Assembly: GCA_937952995.1 (NCBI GenBank)
Contig: CALFYB010000080.1
Coordinates: 1 to 16,793, forward strand
DNA: 16,793 nucleotides
Direction: 5' to 3'
DNA from: an uncultured Caulobacteraceae bacterium
Lineage (GTDB): Bacteria; Pseudomonadota; Alphaproteobacteria; Caulobacterales; Caulobacteraceae
Under the pieces are notes generated by a model that was not told where the DNA came from, did not search any database, and saw only the letters and a program-made list of their open reading frames with translations. Within the stretch, counting starts at the first letter, position 1. Every line of letters begins with the position of its first letter. Position numbers and translations under genes: made by a program. Below, one piece after another: positions 14,528-16,793 of this stretch.

Positions 14528-16084
14528 TCAATCCTCTGACGGCGGAGGTCCTAGAACCGTATCCGCCCACGGCGCTCGATCCTCTTTTCCGCCGAAGAAG
14601 TCCGGATCAAGGATCGCATCCTTCATCGATACCTGCACGCTCTTGCCTCGTGGAAAGGCGGTGAGGGCGGCGGACAAGCGTTTGACCAATTCAGGATGGC
14701 TTTGGGCAAGGTCGGTTTTTTCGCTAGGATCCTGCTCGACATTGTACAGCGTCTCGCCAGCACCATCGATACGAACCAGCTTCCACGGATAGCGGTAATA
14801 GGCTTCGTCTTGACCCAGACCCTTACTGGCCTGGATGACATAATCGGACACAGGTAGGGTTTTGGCCTTGGTGAGCGCTGGCCACATGCTGCGTCCATCC
14901 AGACGCGGCGGGACTTTCAGGCCAGCGGCGTTCAACAGGGTGGGCAGTACATCCTGCGCTGTGATCATCTGGGGTGATGTCTGGGGGGCAAGCTTGCCCT
15001 GCCAATAGACGAAGGAGGGCACCCGCGCAGCCCCCTCGTAGACGCTAGCCTTGCCGCCTTTGAGCGGAAGGTTATCGGACCCGCCCTCGACATTGTTGAC
15101 CCTCAGAAACTCCATGAAGCGTGGCGTCAATTTGGTTCCGGCCGCCGCCTCCATCTTGGAAATCTGCTGCCCAAGAACGGTAAAGGATGGCGGAGGGGCG
15201 GCGATCAGGCCGCCATTGTCGCTCATGAACCAGATGATCGTATTGTCGAGCATGCCTTCAGATTTAAGAGTTTCGACAAGCCGACCGATGGCGGAGTCTA
15301 ACTCGGAGACCATGGCCGCGTGGGTTCGCCTGTGAGGATTTTTGATGTCTGCATATTGGGCGATGGCAGTCTCTGGTGCCTCGTTTGGCAAGTGTGGCGC
15401 GCCAAAGGCCGCATAGAGCATCAGCGGACGGGACCTGTCGCGGCCTCGAACCAGCTTGATGGCCTGATCAGCCAAAAGGTTGGTGGAATATCCCTCTTCA
15501 CGAAGGGTCTTGCCGTTGCGCTGCCAGTCCAATCCGCCGCCATGGACGTGGTCCCAATAACCGATCCCGCCATGAAGATAGCCATAAAACTGATCGAACC
15601 CGCGTGCATTTGGCAGGTAGGCGCGTTGACGCCCGCCAAGGTGCCACTTGCCGGTCATGAAGGTCTGATAGTTGGCGTCTTTCAGATATTGGGGCAGAAG
15701 CTTTTCGCTCAAGGGCAGACCCGTTGGCGCGATTTTGGACAAGGGCTGAACCACGCCCAGTCTCATAGGCGCGTGACCCGTCATCAGGGCTGAGCGGGTA
15801 GGGCTGCAGGTCGGTTGGGCATAGTAGCGATCTAGGATCACGCCCTTGGCGGCCAATCCATCGATGTTCGGGGTCTTGATTTCACTGCCGTGATAGCCGA
15901 CATCGCGCCAGCCCATATCATCGGCAAGGATGATGACGATATTGGGATGGCTCAAAGCCGCTGTTTCTTTGTCGCCAACTTGAGCGGGCGATGAGGCTAT
16001 TTTGGGATTCGGGGTCTGACAACTGGATAGGCTGATCATGGCCATGATTGTCATAAGGCCCGCCGCCGTTCTTGAACGGATCAT
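14528..16084 (-). CDS. Lipoprotein sulfatase (arylsulfatase family, type I)
   Basis: This 518-residue sulfatase should remove sulfate esters outside the cytoplasm. The signal peptide ends in a lipobox (LSSC, Cys22), so it is a lipoprotein. Catalytic features of type I sulfatases are present: metal-binding Asp55-Asp56 in ILADDMGW, the CSPTR motif at 93-97 whose Cys is converted to formylglycine, TGKWHLGG (Lys146, His148), GAPHLPNE (His231), and SDNGG (Asp289, Asn290). The layout around YYAQPTCSPTRSALMTG resembles the arylsulfatase B (N-acetylgalactosamine-4-sulfatase) branch, so a carbohydrate or aromatic sulfate ester is possible; the substrate is not determined. It needs a formylglycine-generating enzyme, which is not in this window. 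The ATG at 16084 has GGGGGATAGG directly upstream. The gene is divergent from the crotonase gene, with an operator-like palindrome between them. Confidence 0.92.
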   Translation of the reverse strand: MIRSRTAAGLMTIMAMISLSSCQTPNPKIASSPAQVGDKETAALSHPNIVIILADDMGWRDVGYHGSEIKTPNIDGLAAKGVILDRYYAQPTCSPTRSALMTGHAPMRLGVVQPLSKIAPTGLPLSEKLLPQYLKDANYQTFMTGKWHLGGRQRAYLPNARGFDQFYGYLHGGIGYWDHVHGGGLDWQRNGKTLREEGYSTNLLADQAIKLVRGRDRSRPLMLYAAFGAPHLPNEAPETAIAQYADIKNPHRRTHAAMVSELDSAIGRLVETLKSEGMLDNTIIWFMSDNGGLIAAPPPSFTVLGQQISKMEAAAGTKLTPRFMEFLRVNNVEGGSDNLPLKGGKASVYEGAARVPSFVYWQGKLAPQTSPQMITAQDVLPTLLNAAGLKVPPRLDGRSMWPALTKAKTLPVSDYVIQASKGLGQDEAYYRYPWKLVRIDGAGETLYNVEQDPSEKTDLAQSHPELVKRLSAALTAFPRGKSVQVSMKDAILDPDFFGGKEDRAPWADTVLGPPPSED

Positions 16085-16176
16085 CCTATCCCCCGTATTT
16101 TCTATTATTCTGATGTCGCTACAGCTTAAAATGACATACCCCTCAATTCCAAGAACAATCTATAGTTTGGTAGCGT

Positions 16177-16196
16177 TGATCGAGCGATTTCGATCA
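16177..16196. promoter_or_regulatory. 7-6-7 palindrome, likely operator between sulfatase and crotonase genes
   Basis: TGATCGA, six bases (GCGATT), then TCGATCA make a perfect 20-base inverted repeat, typical in size of a dimeric repressor site such as TetR, LacI or GntR type. It lies 93 bases before the sulfatase start and about 120 before the crotonase start, so it could control either gene. No regulator gene is present in the window. Confidence 0.45.
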
Positions 16197-16215
16197 GACA
16201 CAGAGGGGGGCGAGC

Positions 16216-16251
16216 ATGGATGATCAACGGATCCGTCGAGCCTGGATATAA
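16216..16251 (+). other. Tiny ORF with a strong ribosome-binding site, possible leader peptide
   Basis: An 11-codon reading frame (MDDQRIRRAWI, stop TAA) begins five bases after a GAGGGGGG purine run, the most obvious ribosome-binding-like site in this gap. A second ATG at 16220 in another frame opens 27 codons ending just before the crotonase start. Either may be a leader peptide, the relic of a lost gene, or chance. Arg clustering is not enough to suggest attenuation. Confidence 0.2.
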
Positions 16252-16252
16252 T
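16247..16252 (+). promoter_or_regulatory. Consensus TATAAT, possible -10 box of the crotonase gene
   Basis: A perfect TATAAT lies 62 bases ahead of the crotonase ATG, but the sequence about 17 bases upstream (TCAACG) is a poor -35. A perfect TTGACA at 16256-16261 has no good -10 downstream. At least one is probably functional, but which is undecided. Confidence 0.3.
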
Positions 16253-16314
16253 TTATTGACAAAATCCTCAATTTTTCTGAGCCTGAAAGCTCAAACTCAC
16301 TAGGGCGACCCAGC

Positions 16315-16793
16315 ATGACCACAGACGTGAAAATTACCGATGCAGGCCATGTCCGCACGATCCTTCTGAACCGCCCCGAAAAGAAGAATGCCCTTAGCGA
16401 TCAATTGGCTTGGGGTGTGGTTGAAGCCATCGAAGCGGCGGCGCGTGACGACAATGTCTGGGTCATCGCCCTGACCGGGAGCGGAGACTCCTTCTGCGCT
16501 GGTTTGGACCTCTCGGCTCCGGAGAAGTTTTCGCCACTGACGGCGCAGTCGGCACAGCTAGACGACATCCATTGGGTGGGCCAGTTCCTACTGTCGATGC
16601 GTAAGCGCTGCGACAAGCCCATTGTCGGCGGCATTAATGGCGTCGCTGTAGGCGCGGGTCTTGGCTTGGCCATGGCTACCGATGTTCGGTTGATCAGCCG
16701 AAGCGCCCGACTGATGGCTGGCTATACCCGTATTGGCGGGTCACCTGATGCGGGCCTAACCATCACCCTACCTCAGGCCATGGGCTATGAGCC
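16315..16793 (+). CDS. Enoyl-CoA hydratase/isomerase (crotonase) family protein, 3' partial
   Basis: The first 159 residues of a crotonase-fold acyl-CoA enzyme are visible; the frame is open to the window edge. Family marks are LNRPEKKNAL at 18-27, the first oxyanion-hole segment FCAGLDLS (60-67), and the second, KPIVGGINGVAVGAGLGLAM (101-120). Aligning the next block by eye, the first catalytic Glu of classical hydratases (Glu144 in the rat enzyme) falls on Tyr137. The loop reads GGSPDAG with Asp145, the kind of acidic residue used by some isomerases of the family. It may therefore be an isomerase or other crotonase rather than a standard hydratase; the second catalytic position lies beyond the window. 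The ATG at 16315 has AGGGCG nine bases upstream. It probably works with the thiolase-type pathway genes in this region, but no shared operon is visible. Confidence 0.9.
   Translation, partial: MTTDVKITDAGHVRTILLNRPEKKNALSDQLAWGVVEAIEAAARDDNVWVIALTGSGDSFCAGLDLSAPEKFSPLTAQSAQLDDIHWVGQFLLSMRKRCDKPIVGGINGVAVGAGLGLAMATDVRLISRSARLMAGYTRIGGSPDAGLTITLPQAMGYE

Overview
The window looks like a chromosomal segment of an alphaproteobacterium, most likely from the Caulobacterales or Sphingomonadales. It is moderately GC-rich, and its gene families (D-aminoacylase-type amidohydrolase, DUF3604, PF13795-type HupE, lipoprotein sulfatase, a TolC/multicopper oxidase/CopC/Cu-ATPase set) are common in those orders. 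The placement is inferred from gene content and base composition only. There are no RNA genes, CRISPR arrays, insertion sequences or phage genes.

Bases 1-1062 hold the 3' part of a D-aminoacylase-like amidohydrolase (plus strand). It converges on a four-gene minus-strand copper-resistance operon at 1072-6527, transcribed in this order: TolC-like outer-membrane lipoprotein, Tat-exported multicopper oxidase (ATGA overlap with the previous gene), CopC-like periplasmic protein, and Cu(I)-exporting P1B ATPase. The ATPase would move cytoplasmic Cu(I) to the periplasm, the oxidase would convert Cu(I) to Cu(II), CopC would bind copper there, and the TolC-like protein would form the outer-membrane step. 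No RND pump or adaptor gene accompanies it here.

A thiolase (6754-7923, plus) starts divergently from the copper operon and ends at a hairpin shared with a convergent HupE/UreJ-type membrane protein (7980-9050, minus). Divergent from HupE is a two-gene plus-strand unit: a secreted DUF3604 protein with PHP-like metal-ligand motifs (9165-11105) and a membrane-anchored PpiC-type prolyl isomerase (11121-11993). The HupE/DUF3604/PpiC trio is the least understood part of the window and the best candidate for an undescribed envelope system.

A second long hairpin separates the trio from a minus-strand GAF-GGDEF-EAL protein (12053-13966), whose GGDEF domain is degenerate and whose EAL domain looks intact. 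Next come a small three-helix membrane protein (14103-14441, minus) and a lipoprotein sulfatase (14528-16084, minus). The 230-base gap after the sulfatase contains a clear 7-6-7 palindrome, a consensus TATAAT and tiny ORFs. It leads into a crotonase-fold gene (16315 onward, plus) that runs off the window. The amidohydrolase, thiolase and crotonase suggest acyl-CoA and organic-acid catabolism around the copper island, but no common substrate can be named from this sequence.
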